Positions 1-7,770 are shown, counted from the first letter of the stretch. The stretch: DNA of 18,681 bases from Prevotella sp. UBA6387 (GCA_002437565.1 DJQL01000064.1:3991-22671), one strand, 5' to 3'. Numbers and translations: made by a program. The notes: generated from the letters alone by a model not told the origin.

Positions 1-689
1 TGGCAATCGTTTGTGCAAATGAGCTTTATGCCATATTCCTTGGCAAACTGCATTAAGACCCTATTTACCTTTTGCTGCAAAGGGTACGTCTCGCGATTGG
101 CATGCAACGAGGGATCTGTGACCTGGTGACGCTGAAGCTCCAAGTAAAAGTCATCGCCAAACAAGTTGTGGTACCACTCCACCGTCTCCCGCGCCCCCTT
201 GATGTCGCCCGCCATGATTTTCTGCGGTATCTCACCCCCGAGGCACGCCGAACTGACGATAAGGTCTTCATGGTATTTTTCAAGGTCGTATCGGTCAGTC
301 CTGGGCTTGTAATAATAACCATCCACCCACGACCTACTGACCAACTTTATTAGATTCTTATAGCCATGATAATTCTTGGCAAGCACTATGAGGTGATAGC
401 CTGAACTGTCACCTGCCGACTTGTCCTTGTCCTCCTTATGGTGATGAGCGACATACATCTCGCATCCAAAGATGGGCTTGAAAGGATCCAGGCCTTCCTT
501 CTTGCGCTTCTTGTTCACAGAGGCGCAATAGTCGGCAAACTCCTTTATGCCGTACATGACACCATGGTCTGTGATGGCCATGCCTTTCATGCCATTGTTT
601 ATAGCCTTGTCGACAAGGTGGCTCACTTTCGACTGTCCGTCAAGAATGCTATAATGTGTGTGAACGTGCAGATGTACAAAATCTTCCAT
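1..689 (-). CDS. dnaE: DNA polymerase III alpha subunit, N-terminal part (partial)
   Basis: Catalytic subunit of the replicative DNA polymerase; only the first 229 codons lie in the window and the frame runs open off the left edge. The ATG at 689-687 begins MEDFVHLHVHTHYSILDG, the hallmark start of the PHP (polymerase and histidinol phosphatase) domain, with metal-site histidines at residues 6, 8 and 10. Further PHP landmarks follow in order: AITDHG, GCEMYVA, a YHLIVLAKN segment and SSACLGGEIP. The start is fixed because DnaE proteins begin a few residues before the HLHVH motif. The gene is divergent from psd, and a Bacteroidota-type promoter lies 21 bases upstream. The polymerase palm, helix-hairpin-helix and OB domains would lie outside the window. 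Identification is secure. Confidence 0.95.
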   Translation of the reverse strand, partial: MEDFVHLHVHTHYSILDGQSKVSHLVDKAINNGMKGMAITDHGVMYGIKEFADYCASVNKKRKKEGLDPFKPIFGCEMYVAHHHKEDKDKSAGDSSGYHLIVLAKNYHGYKNLIKLVSRSWVDGYYYKPRTDRYDLEKYHEDLIVSSACLGGEIPQKIMAGDIKGARETVEWYHNLFGDDFYLELQRHQVTDPSLHANRETYPLQQKVNRVLMQFAKEYGIKLICTNDC

Positions 690-709
690 GAAAGCTGTGA
701 TTATGAGTG

Positions 710-741
710 TAAAGTTACTCCGAATAATTGACATACCCAAA
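710..741 (-). promoter_or_regulatory. Promoter of dnaE (Bacteroidota type)
   Basis: On the minus strand a TTTG (-33 box, 741-738) is followed after exactly 20 bases by TAACTTTA (717-710), which matches 7 of 8 positions of the TAnnTTTG -7 box. Transcription would start shortly before the dnaE ATG at 689, giving a very short leader. The assignment rests on consensus and spacing only. Confidence 0.55.
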
Positions 742-779
742 AGAAGAATGAAAATAATTTCACATTCGCCTGAAAACTA

Positions 780-811
780 TTTGCGTATTCAACAGAAAAA
801 GATTACCTTTG
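780..811 (+). promoter_or_regulatory. Promoter of psd-pssA (Bacteroidota type)
   Basis: TTTG at 780-783 and TACCTTTG at 804-811 are separated by 20 bases, a perfect match to the -33/-7 pattern of the Bacteroidota primary sigma factor. Transcription is expected to begin about 7-10 bases later. That puts the in-frame TTG at 825 almost at the RNA 5' end and favours translation from the ATG at 861. Confidence 0.7.
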
Positions 812-860
812 CATAAGTATAATATTGAAAACCTCGTCTTTTATAGACAAAATCATAGTC

Positions 861-1556
861 ATGGGGAAAAGAATCAAGAAACTCAAGAAAATACATATAC
901 ACAGGGAGGGAATAGACCAGCTTGTAGGTGGCATCACGGCAATTGTCGTAATCGGCCTTCTGCTTTGGAATTTCATAGCCACGCCTTGGCCTTTCTGGAC
1001 ATTCATCGTCATTGCCGGCATAATTTATGCCATCGCGGTGAATTTCTACCAATGCCCCGTGCGCTATTTCAACCAAGAAGACACTGACGGCATTGTCGTA
1101 GCTCCCGCGGACGGAAAAGTCGTGGTCATTGAGGAAGTGGACGAAAAGACTTACTTCCACGACAGGCGCATACAGATTTCCATATTCATGAGCGTCACCA
1201 ATGTTCACGCCAACTGGTTTCCAGTGGACGGCCACGTTAAATTCGTCAAGCATTTCAACGGCAACTATCACAAGGCGTGGCTACCAAAGGCGAGCATGGA
1301 AAATGAGCACGCCGACACCATGATAACAACCGAAGACGGCACAGACATTCTCTGTCGCCAAATAGCAGGTGCCGTGGCAAGAAGAATCGTGACATACGCC
1401 AAGGAGGGCGAGGAATGCTTTATCGATGAGCACTTAGGCTTCATAAAACTTGGTTCGCGCGTTGACATTTTCTTGCCTATCGACTCGGAGGTGTGCGTCG
1501 AAATGAACCAAAAAACCGTTGGCGACCAGACGATAATCGCTAAATTGAAGAAATGA
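861..1556 (+). CDS. psd: Phosphatidylserine decarboxylase (short proenzyme)
   Basis: Decarboxylates phosphatidylserine to phosphatidylethanolamine at the inner membrane. The 231-residue protein starts MGKRIKKLKKIHIHREG, a basic leader, then two membrane segments (about 22-40 and 44-61). The catalytic body carries APADGKV (81-87), FMSVTNVHANWFPVDG (109-124) and the self-cleavage site KLGSR, where cleavage between Gly198 and Ser199 gives the pyruvoyl cofactor. Size and the LGS site mark the short (type II-like) family common in Bacteroidota. The ATG at 861 is chosen over an in-frame TTG at 825 because the latter lies only 14 bases after the -7 box and homologues start at MG-x-KKLKK. The stop overlaps the pssA start by four bases (ATGA), so the two enzymes of the pathway are translationally coupled. 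Confidence 0.93.
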   Translation: MGKRIKKLKKIHIHREGIDQLVGGITAIVVIGLLLWNFIATPWPFWTFIVIAGIIYAIAVNFYQCPVRYFNQEDTDGIVVAPADGKVVVIEEVDEKTYFHDRRIQISIFMSVTNVHANWFPVDGHVKFVKHFNGNYHKAWLPKASMENEHADTMITTEDGTDILCRQIAGAVARRIVTYAKEGEECFIDEHLGFIKLGSRVDIFLPIDSEVCVEMNQKTVGDQTIIAKLKK

Positions 1557-2299
1557 AACTGATTAATTTTCCTAACATATTAACTTGTTGCAACCTCATG
1601 TCAGGTTGCGTAGCAACTTGTTTCGCTTTTTTCGCCAGCCCTGACTTGGCACTTCTTTGGATTATCATAGGAGCCGTGTTCGACTTTTTTGACGGCATGA
1701 GCGCAAGGGCACTGCACATTTCCTCGCCAATAGGCAAGGAGCTCGATTCACTTGCAGACGACGTGACGTTTGGCGTGGCACCATCGACCATCATTTTCTC
1801 CCAACTCTTGATAATGCAATATCCCACTTGGTTGGGCTCAATTACCGACTACATCCCTTTCGTGGCCTACGTCATGGCGGCGTTCTCCGCACTGCGACTC
1901 GCCAAGTTCAACCTTGACGAGCGTCAGTCGATGGGCTTCATTGGTCTGCCGACACCAGCCAACGCATTGTTTTGGGGCTCTTTGATTATCAGCATTGGCA
2001 GCTGGCTCAACACGTTGGCAGCTGGCGCGATCATTGTCATACTGCTGATGTTTCTTAGCTCTTACTTGCTTATTTCCGAGATACCAATGTTTGCGTTGAA
2101 GTTCAAGCATTGGAACTGGAAAGGCAATGAGCTTCGCTATTCCTTCATCGGACTGTCTGCCACAATCATAATAGCGTCAACCATTTACCAAGGGGTAGCC
2201 GGCAATGGTTTCATGGCTGGTTTCTTAGGGTCATGGTGGGTTGTGATGTTGATTTACGTCATAGCGTCAACAATCAACGACAAGGTAACGCGCCATTAA
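1553..2299 (+). CDS. pssA: CDP-diacylglycerol-serine O-phosphatidyltransferase
   Basis: Makes phosphatidylserine from CDP-diacylglycerol and L-serine, the step before Psd. The 248-residue protein has the full CDP-alcohol phosphatidyltransferase signature: D44-F-F-D47-G48-M-S-A51-R52, eight residues, G61, D65 and D69, which bind Mg2+ and the CDP moiety. About six to eight hydrophobic segments span the sequence, consistent with an integral membrane enzyme. It overlaps psd by four bases, so both act as one unit for PE synthesis. The last two codons and stop lie in an inverted repeat shared with the convergent gene downstream. The close pairing with psd favours phosphatidylserine synthase over other CDP-alcohol transferases such as phosphatidylglycerophosphate synthase. 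Confidence 0.93.
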   Translation: MKLINFPNILTCCNLMSGCVATCFAFFASPDLALLWIIIGAVFDFFDGMSARALHISSPIGKELDSLADDVTFGVAPSTIIFSQLLIMQYPTWLGSITDYIPFVAYVMAAFSALRLAKFNLDERQSMGFIGLPTPANALFWGSLIISIGSWLNTLAAGAIIVILLMFLSSYLLISEIPMFALKFKHWNWKGNELRYSFIGLSATIIIASTIYQGVAGNGFMAGFLGSWWVVMLIYVIASTINDKVTRH

Positions 2300-2321
2300 G
2301 CCATTGGCTAATCAATGGCGC
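2290..2321. terminator. Inverted repeat at convergent gene ends (possible bidirectional terminator)
   Basis: GCGCCATT (2290-2297) pairs perfectly with AATGGCGC (2314-2321) around a 16-base loop that itself holds the small palindrome AGCCATTGGCT. Each arm carries the last two codons of one of the two convergent genes (CGC CAT, Arg-His), and the stop codons (TAA and TGA) fall just inside. There is no following T-run, so this is not a canonical intrinsic terminator. It may still end transcription or protect 3' ends on both strands. Confidence 0.45.
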
Positions 2322-3478
2322 AAGCTGCCTGAATGGGACAAATAATAGAACCAATAAGTAGTGCCATAGCCATCCTTGACATTTGACAAGCGAGCGATAG
2401 CGTTTGAGGTTTGGTAATACACTTTCTTGAAATCCTCATAATCGGCATCCATTGCTGGATCCTTATAAATAACCAAAGGTCTTTTTCTCAAATGATTATA
2501 TAGCACCAAGGCCTCACGAAAAGCCTTGGGCAAAGGCTTGTTGACCTTATAATACCGCGGCAATGCTGTGGCAAAATGGTCAAGGTCGCAATCGAGTAAA
2601 TAGGCGCACAAGAGCCAATCTCTTGAGTCCTTATTAGCATACTTGCTCTTGTTAACACATTTAAGGTAAGTCAGTGGCCTCATCTTTTCCTTGAACACAA
2701 TGCCAAATATAGCATAAACACTATCTTCCGGAAGCATCATCAGCTTTACCGATTTTTCATTTGGCAGCATGGCATCCGAGCCTCCGATAAGCGGATACTC
2801 AAACAGGCGCTCACAAAGGGAACGGTCTTTTGTCAATGCCACTATGCGAAGCATCGACATGCTACTGTCAACCTTTGCCACTGTTCTCCCTACGCCAACC
2901 GCCTCATGGCAATCGCCTTTCATCAGTTCACTCTCAATGCGCATACGGCTATGGAACACGGCATCTGAGCAACCTATGGAACACACGATGAAAGCGCAAG
3001 CCACCAGTTGAAGAAGGTTTACCCATGTAAGCCTTGAGAAAACGCCACTGGACAACAAGGCTGGTTCCATAGGCTCCAACTGCTTGAAAAACCACACCAC
3101 ACAAGCATACACTACCATAAGCAGCGGGAAAAGCCACGCCCAAACACCCAAATAATTGCCCGAGGTCAGGTTGGGCGACACGTCGGTCAAGACCGCCAGC
3201 AAAAGCATTGACGGCAAATAGGTCAGCGCATGAGCCCGGTGATTAAGTTTCGTACCAGCGTATATTGCAGCCTGAATCAGCCACAATATCAACGTAATAA
3301 GAATCGTGCCCACCACATTATTATAATGCGTGGCACCATGAGACAACACGTGCTGAGTGACAGCCAGGATGTCTGGCTGATACTTATTCAAATAAAGCAA
3401 CGTGAACAGTATGAAAAAGATGGCACAGACCAATCTCATTATACCTGTGCCATCTTTGAATTGTCCTGAATTTGACAT
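2312..3478 (-). CDS. Membrane protein of unknown function, DUF6057-like
   Basis: I do not know its function. The 388-residue protein has about five hydrophobic helices in its first 170 residues (roughly 14-31, 54-74, 84-100, 109-131 and 150-169), followed by a soluble, helix-rich C-terminal part of about 215 residues. That part contains a stretch like LRIVALTKDRSLCERLFEYP, which resembles the TPR-like region of DUF6057 proteins of Bacteroidales; this is from memory and of moderate certainty. The ATG at 3478 is preferred over an in-frame TTG at 3484. The start lies seven bases after the glgB stop, so it is very probably cotranscribed with glgB and the MORN gene. A role linked to glycogen or to the envelope is only a guess from context. 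Confidence 0.7.
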   Translation of the reverse strand: MSNSGQFKDGTGIMRLVCAIFFILFTLLYLNKYQPDILAVTQHVLSHGATHYNNVVGTILITLILWLIQAAIYAGTKLNHRAHALTYLPSMLLLAVLTDVSPNLTSGNYLGVWAWLFPLLMVVYACVVWFFKQLEPMEPALLSSGVFSRLTWVNLLQLVACAFIVCSIGCSDAVFHSRMRIESELMKGDCHEAVGVGRTVAKVDSSMSMLRIVALTKDRSLCERLFEYPLIGGSDAMLPNEKSVKLMMLPEDSVYAIFGIVFKEKMRPLTYLKCVNKSKYANKDSRDWLLCAYLLDCDLDHFATALPRYYKVNKPLPKAFREALVLYNHLRKRPLVIYKDPAMDADYEDFKKVYYQTSNAIARLSNVKDGYGTTYWFYYLSHSGSLRH

Positions 3479-3485
3479 TATCAAA

Positions 3486-5501
3486 TTATTTCTTTTTTAA
3501 AACCACGGCAGAACGAGCCGGAACGTAGAGTTTCAACCATTCCTTTCCATCTGCTTCATAAAGTGGGTCAAAATTGGTGAAATGGGTCACGCTGTCATCT
3601 GCCAATCCATTGCCGCCAAAGGCCTTGGCATCCGTATTGAGAACCACGTGATACTCGCCTTTCTTCACCAGGAAGCCGTAATCGGCAAAACTCCTCGTGG
3701 GCGAGAAATTGAACACGAACAAGATGTCTCCACGCTCGAAAGCGAGAATCTGGTCGCCATCATTGTGCCATATTTCCTGGACAGGGGTAAGGTTGAACTT
3801 GCGTTCACTCTTTATCACCTCAAGCATGGCCCTGTCGAAGTCTCCAAGGTAATGATAGTCCAAATCCTGATTGTCAACCAAGTTCCATTGCCGACGCGCG
3901 TACTTATAACTCCATCCGTTGCCCTCGCGCGGGAAGTCAATCCACTCCGGGTGCCCGAACTCATTGCCCATGAAGTTCAAGTATCCTCCATTCATGGTAG
4001 CCGCGGTAACGAGCCTTATCATCTTGTGCAAGGCAATGCCACGGTTTACGAGGTTGGTCTCGTCGCCATGCTTGAAATGCCAATACATGTCCGCGTCTAT
4101 GAGACGGAAGATTATGGTCTTGTCGCCAACCAAGGCCTGATCGTGACTTTCACAATAAGAGATAGTCTTCTCGTCGGCACGGCGATCCTTGACCTCCCAA
4201 AATATGCTGCTTGGCTTCCATTCCTCGTCTCTTCTCTCCTTGATGGTCTTGATCCAATAATCAGGTATGTTCATTGCCAGCCTATAATCGAAGCCATATC
4301 CTCCGTCCTTGAACTTTGCCGCGAGTCCAGGCATGCCGCTCACATCCTCGGCTATGGTTATGGCCTTCGTGTTAACCTCGTGTATGAGCTTGTTTGCCAT
4401 GGTAAGGTAACAAATGGCATTGTCGTCCTCATGGCCATTGAAGTAATCCCCATAATTGGTAAAGGCCTCGCCAAGGCCATGACTGTAATAAAGCATAGAC
4501 GTGACACCGTCGAAACGGAAACCGTCGAAATGGAACTCTTCAAGCCAATACTTGCAGTTTGACAACAGGAAATGAATCACGTCGTCCTTGCCATAGTCGA
4601 AACACAAGCTGTCCCACGCCGGGTGCTCATGCCTATCGCCTGGATAGAAATATTGATTAGGGTCGCCAGCGAGGTTTCCAAGACCTTCTACCTCATTCTT
4701 CACGGCATGTGAATGCACGATGTCCATTATTACCGCGATGCCCTTCTGGTGGGCGGCATCGATGAGGGCCTTGAGCTCTTCCGGAGTGCCAAAACGGCTC
4801 GACGGCGCGAAGAAAGAACTTACGTGGTAGCCAAAGCTGCCGTAGTATGGATGCTCCTGGATAGCCATCACCTGCATGGCATTGTAGCCGTCGTCCACGA
4901 TTCTCGGGAGCACGTTGTCCTTGAACTCCGTGTACGACCCCACCTTCTCCGCGTCTTGCGCCATGCCTATATGACACTCATATATGAGCAATGGGTCGCG
5001 GGAAGGGGTGAACTTATCCTTCTTCCAATGGTATTTCCGCGGTGCCCAAACCTGAGCCGAGAATATCTTCGTGCGCTCGTCTTGCACCACACGCGTGGCC
5101 CACGCCGGAATGCGCTCACCCTCGCCTCCGTTCCATTTCACGTGTATCTTGAACAAGTCGCCATGGCGCATGGCTTTCGTGGGAAGCTTCAGCTCCCAGT
5201 TGCCAGTCCCTTCAACCTTCTTACAACGGTAATCCTCGCTTTCTTTCCAATCGTTGAAGTCGCCCACGAGATAAATGTCTGTGGCGTTTGGCGCCCACTC
5301 CCTGAAGACCCAGCCTCCGCGAATCTTATGCAGGCCGAAATATTCATAACCATTGGCAAAGTCGGACAGCGACTGCTTGCCATGTTGCGTAAGTTGATCG
5401 ATTTTCCATTCAGCATGATTGTGGCGCCCCCTTATGGCATCCTCATAAGGCTCAAGATAGTGGTCATGAGCAACAATACCGATATGTTTTTCTTTTACCA
5501 T
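3486..5501 (-). CDS. glgB: 1,4-alpha-glucan branching enzyme (GH13)
   Basis: Introduces alpha-1,6 branches into glycogen in the cytoplasm. The 671-residue protein has an N-terminal CBM48-type beta-sandwich (about 55-150, with YLVGDFNDW at 77-85), a GH13 barrel, and a C-terminal amylase beta-domain. The catalytic residues are visible: nucleophile Asp331 in GFRFDGV, acid/base Glu385 in IAEDVSG, and His453-Asp454 in ESHDQAL. Its motifs resemble the eukaryote-like branching enzymes (GH13 subfamily 8) usual in Bacteroidota more than the longer enterobacterial GlgB. The ATG at 5501 is chosen over an in-frame TTG at 5543 because homologues start close to the DPWLEP/DHYLEPYE segment. It lies 57 bases downstream of the MORN gene and seven bases before the next gene, which suggests an operon. 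No convincing separate promoter is seen in the 57-base gap. Confidence 0.95.
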   Translation of the reverse strand: MVKEKHIGIVAHDHYLEPYEDAIRGRHNHAEWKIDQLTQHGKQSLSDFANGYEYFGLHKIRGGWVFREWAPNATDIYLVGDFNDWKESEDYRCKKVEGTGNWELKLPTKAMRHGDLFKIHVKWNGGEGERIPAWATRVVQDERTKIFSAQVWAPRKYHWKKDKFTPSRDPLLIYECHIGMAQDAEKVGSYTEFKDNVLPRIVDDGYNAMQVMAIQEHPYYGSFGYHVSSFFAPSSRFGTPEELKALIDAAHQKGIAVIMDIVHSHAVKNEVEGLGNLAGDPNQYFYPGDRHEHPAWDSLCFDYGKDDVIHFLLSNCKYWLEEFHFDGFRFDGVTSMLYYSHGLGEAFTNYGDYFNGHEDDNAICYLTMANKLIHEVNTKAITIAEDVSGMPGLAAKFKDGGYGFDYRLAMNIPDYWIKTIKERRDEEWKPSSIFWEVKDRRADEKTISYCESHDQALVGDKTIIFRLIDADMYWHFKHGDETNLVNRGIALHKMIRLVTAATMNGGYLNFMGNEFGHPEWIDFPREGNGWSYKYARRQWNLVDNQDLDYHYLGDFDRAMLEVIKSERKFNLTPVQEIWHNDGDQILAFERGDILFVFNFSPTRSFADYGFLVKKGEYHVVLNTDAKAFGGNGLADDSVTHFTNFDPLYEADGKEWLKLYVPARSAVVLKKK

Positions 5502-5558
5502 TGTATTGAGTTGAATTGATAGTTGTCTGATGTCGAATGACAAACGTTGTATGACCTA

Positions 5559-6683
5559 TTATTGGTCGTTAAACCGTTTGCCACTCTCATAATGCCCGGT
5601 ACAGGTCACCTGCCCGTTGGCGTCTTTCTCCACGAAACGCCCGTCACGTATGTCATTGAGATAGGTTCCCTCGAAGCGCTTGCCGTCCTTGGCCTCCTCT
5701 ATGCACTTGCCATTTCGCTTGCCATTCTTATAGACGCCCTTAAAGCGAGAACCATTGGCATAGTGGATTATCACCTCGCCATCGATCTTGCCATTGAGGA
5801 AGTTGCCTTCATAGACATCTCCATCCTTCTTGGTCAGTTTCCCGTAACCGTTTATTTGGTCGTTTTTCCAATGCCCCTCATACTTGTCATCGTTAGCCCA
5901 AACAAACGTGCCTTCCCCATCGCGCTCGCCTTGATTGAAATGGCCCGTGTAACGGTCACCGTTGGCATACCTGAAGATACCTTCTCCAGTGCGCTCGCCC
6001 TGATCATAGTCGCCCTCATACTGGTCACCGTTCTGAAAAAGGTATATGCCTCGGCCTTGCTGGATGTCGTCTTTCCACATACCCTTGTAAACGTCACCGT
6101 CGGCATACTTGTTCACGCCATAGCCTGAGCGCTGGTTGTCAAGCCAATTTCCACGATACGTGTTGCCATCGCCCCAGTCGAAAAAGCCCTTGCCCTCTTT
6201 CTTGTCATTGTTCCATTGGCCGTCATAATAGGCACCCGTGGAGAACGTGTACTTGCCGTGCCCATGCCTCATGTCGCGAAACCAATCGCCGTCATACACA
6301 TCGCCGTTGAAATAGTACATCACGCCATGACCTTGTTGATAGTCGCGAAACCAAAGCCCCACGTACTTGTTGTTGTTGCTGAAATAATAAGTGCCTCTCC
6401 CGTGTTGCTGGTTCAAGACCCACTGGCCATCATACTTCTCGCCATCGGCAAAAGTATAGACCCCGTGTCCCTGACGCTTTCCTTTCACGAAATCGCCATC
6501 GTAGGTGTTACCATTTTCAAACACCTCACTGCCTTTGCCGTTGGGCTTTCCCGAAGACATCTCACCCTTGTATGTCCCCTTTACGCCCATCTCCTCTATC
6601 TCGCAGGTGCCAATGGATATTTTCTGAGCAGAGACGCACAAAGGCATTGCCAAGAAACAGAATTGTAATATATAATGTCTCAC
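5559..6683 (-). CDS. Exported MORN-repeat protein
   Basis: A 374-residue protein built almost entirely of MORN repeats, short beta-hairpins often involved in membrane or lipid contact and scaffolding. Residues 1-19 form a probable signal peptide (hydrophobic core, then VSA before Gln20), so export to the periplasm or beyond is likely. From Gly36 on, 14 consecutive 23-residue units of the type x-x-Y-x-G-x-W/F-x-x-(6)-G-x-G-x-x-x-(5)-N/D-G fill the chain, with a half-unit at the end (358-374). The start is a GTG at 6683. No ATG lies upstream in frame before a TGA inside the promoter, and the internal Met13 would destroy the signal peptide. Its position ahead of glgB and a membrane protein suggests one operon, but how an exported MORN protein relates to glycogen is unclear. 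Confidence 0.88.
   Translation of the reverse strand: MRHYILQFCFLAMPLCVSAQKISIGTCEIEEMGVKGTYKGEMSSGKPNGKGSEVFENGNTYDGDFVKGKRQGHGVYTFADGEKYDGQWVLNQQHGRGTYYFSNNNKYVGLWFRDYQQGHGVMYYFNGDVYDGDWFRDMRHGHGKYTFSTGAYYDGQWNNDKKEGKGFFDWGDGNTYRGNWLDNQRSGYGVNKYADGDVYKGMWKDDIQQGRGIYLFQNGDQYEGDYDQGERTGEGIFRYANGDRYTGHFNQGERDGEGTFVWANDDKYEGHWKNDQINGYGKLTKKDGDVYEGNFLNGKIDGEVIIHYANGSRFKGVYKNGKRNGKCIEEAKDGKRFEGTYLNDIRDGRFVEKDANGQVTCTGHYESGKRFNDQ
5613..6578 (-). repeat. Tandem array of 14 MORN units (69-bp period)
   Basis: Fourteen head-to-tail coding units of 69 bases (23 codons) without a single indel, from Gly36 to Gly357 of the MORN protein. The Y-x-G and G-x-G positions are kept at the protein level, while the DNA copies have diverged a great deal. 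That points to an old, selected array rather than a recent expansion. Units 13 and 14 are the most degenerate (GKC and GRF in place of GxG). Confidence 0.85.
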
Positions 6684-6711
6684 GATTATTGTTCTTATAA
6701 GAATGTTGGTT

Positions 6712-6745
6712 CAAAGATAGGCATAAAAAACGAGAAAATCCCAAT
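6712..6745 (-). promoter_or_regulatory. Promoter of the MORN-glgB operon
   Basis: On the minus strand a perfect -7 box TATCTTTG (6719-6712) is preceded after 22 bases by ATTG (6745-6742), a spacing slightly longer than the usual 19-21. Transcription would begin about 20 bases before the GTG start at 6683, which supports that start codon. Confidence 0.5.
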
Positions 6746-6816
6746 CCAGCGTTCCTATTTATGACTACGAAATAAAGATTTAACAATATTAATCATTTAT
6801 GAGCATTTGTTTTTTG

Positions 6817-6824
6817 TAATTTTG
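6817..6824 (+). promoter_or_regulatory. -7 box of kdsB promoter
   Basis: TAATTTTG followed by C is a canonical Bacteroidota -7 element. No clear TTTG lies about 20 bases upstream (the region reads TCATTTATG), so the -33 part is weak. The transcript leader before the kdsB ATG at 6847 would be only about 15 bases. Confidence 0.5.
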
Positions 6825-6846
6825 CAGCGTAATCAATCAACACATC

Positions 6847-7590
6847 ATGCAGTTTATAGCCATTATCCCCGCTCGCTATGCCTCGACGCGTTTTCCAGGC
6901 AAGCCGCTTGCCTTACTTGCCGGCAAGCCCGTCATTCAGCACGTGTATGAACAAGTGACCCAAGTGCTGCCCGAGGCATGGGTAGCCACCGACGACAACC
7001 GCATCTTCGAGGCCGTGGAACGCTTTGGCGGAAAGGCCGTGATGACGAGGGCTGACCACAAGAGCGGCACAGACAGGATAGAGGAGGCAGCCGAGAGAAT
7101 CGGAGCCAACGCCGATGTCATTGTCAACGTCCAAGGTGACGAGCCTTTCATCCAACCATCGCAGATAGAGACACTTTGCGCGCTGTTCGACAACCCTTTC
7201 ACACAGATAGCCACACTTGGAAAGCCGTTCACCTCAATGGACGCGGTAAAGAATCCCAACTCTCCAAAAATAGTGACCGACAACAACGGGTTCGCACTCT
7301 ATTTCTCGCGCTCGGTCATTCCGTTCGTGCGCGGCAAGGAGGAAGAGACTTGGCTTGACCACTTCCCTTATCTCAAGCATTTGGGCATCTACGCCTATCG
7401 CCGCGACGTGCTGCGCAAGGTGACAAGCTTACCCATGTCTTCGCTTGAAAAGGCCGAGAGCCTTGAGCAACTGCGCTGGTTGCAAAACGGCTACCGCATT
7501 CGCGTGGGCGTAACCGACGTGGAAACCGTTGGCATTGACACGCCTGCCGACCTGAAAAGGGCCGAGGATTTCTTGAGAAAACAAGGCTGA
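6847..7590 (+). CDS. kdsB: 3-deoxy-manno-octulosonate cytidylyltransferase (CMP-Kdo synthetase)
   Basis: Activates Kdo with CTP to CMP-Kdo, the sugar donor for the lipopolysaccharide inner core; a cytoplasmic enzyme. The 247-residue length is normal for the family. The nucleotide-binding signature is at the N-terminus (IPARYASTRFPGKPL, 7-21), with VATDD at 46-50 and NVQGDEPFI at 94-102, where Asp98 should bind Mg2+. The C-terminal landmarks SLEKAESLEQLRWLQNG and GIDTPADL are also present. The gene is a single transcription unit: it has its own promoter box, is divergent from the MORN operon, and is closed by a strong terminator 18 bases after its stop. Nothing in it is unusual. Confidence 0.96.
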   Translation: MQFIAIIPARYASTRFPGKPLALLAGKPVIQHVYEQVTQVLPEAWVATDDNRIFEAVERFGGKAVMTRADHKSGTDRIEEAAERIGANADVIVNVQGDEPFIQPSQIETLCALFDNPFTQIATLGKPFTSMDAVKNPNSPKIVTDNNGFALYFSRSVIPFVRGKEEETWLDHFPYLKHLGIYAYRRDVLRKVTSLPMSSLEKAESLEQLRWLQNGYRIRVGVTDVETVGIDTPADLKRAEDFLRKQG

Positions 7591-7607
7591 TTGCATGCCA
7601 TTTATGG

Positions 7608-7644
7608 GCGTCGGCTTCAAGAGTGAAGCCGACGCATTTTTTTT
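7608..7644 (+). terminator. Intrinsic terminator after kdsB
   Basis: A perfect 12-bp stem (GCGTCGGCTTCA, 7608-7619, with TGAAGCCGACGC, 7624-7635) with a four-base AGAG loop is followed by eight Ts (7637-7644). It separates kdsB from the Rnf operon. Confidence 0.92.
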
Positions 7645-7738
7645 CGCAAGCATTTATCTACCGTGCGTTTAGCTCGCTAATTTGGTATTTTTTCTCTACA
7701 ACATGACTAACCACAAAAGAACGAAAATGCACATTTTG

Positions 7739-7770
7739 CTTGTGTTTGTGAAATATTAGCAGTACTTTTG
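7739..7770 (+). promoter_or_regulatory. Promoter of the rseC-rnf operon
   Basis: CTTG (7739-7742) and TACTTTTG (7763-7770) are separated by 20 bases, close to the Bacteroidota -33/-7 consensus. The transcript leader before the ATG at 7825 would be about 45-50 bases. Because this box contains the possible TTG start at 7768, translation cannot begin there. Confidence 0.65.

Noticed and set aside
749..818. Short plus-strand frame beginning MKIISHSPENYLRI between dnaE and psd
   Set aside because: It covers the psd promoter, is about 22 codons long and has no recognisable feature.
825..860. N-terminal extension of psd from TTG at 825
   Set aside because: The TTG lies 14 bases after the -7 box, and the ATG at 861 gives the family-typical N-terminus.
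3582..4562. A 326-codon open frame on the plus strand within glgB
   Set aside because: It lies fully antisense to the catalytic barrel of glgB, shows no recognisable domain, and its composition is what is expected opposite a codon-biased gene. Other long antisense frames in kdsB, rnf and rng genes were dismissed for the same reason.
5613..6578. Regular 69-bp periodicity that could suggest a CRISPR or other DNA repeat array
   Set aside because: The repeats are conserved at protein level in one frame (MORN units) and are strongly diverged in DNA, so they are coding repeats.
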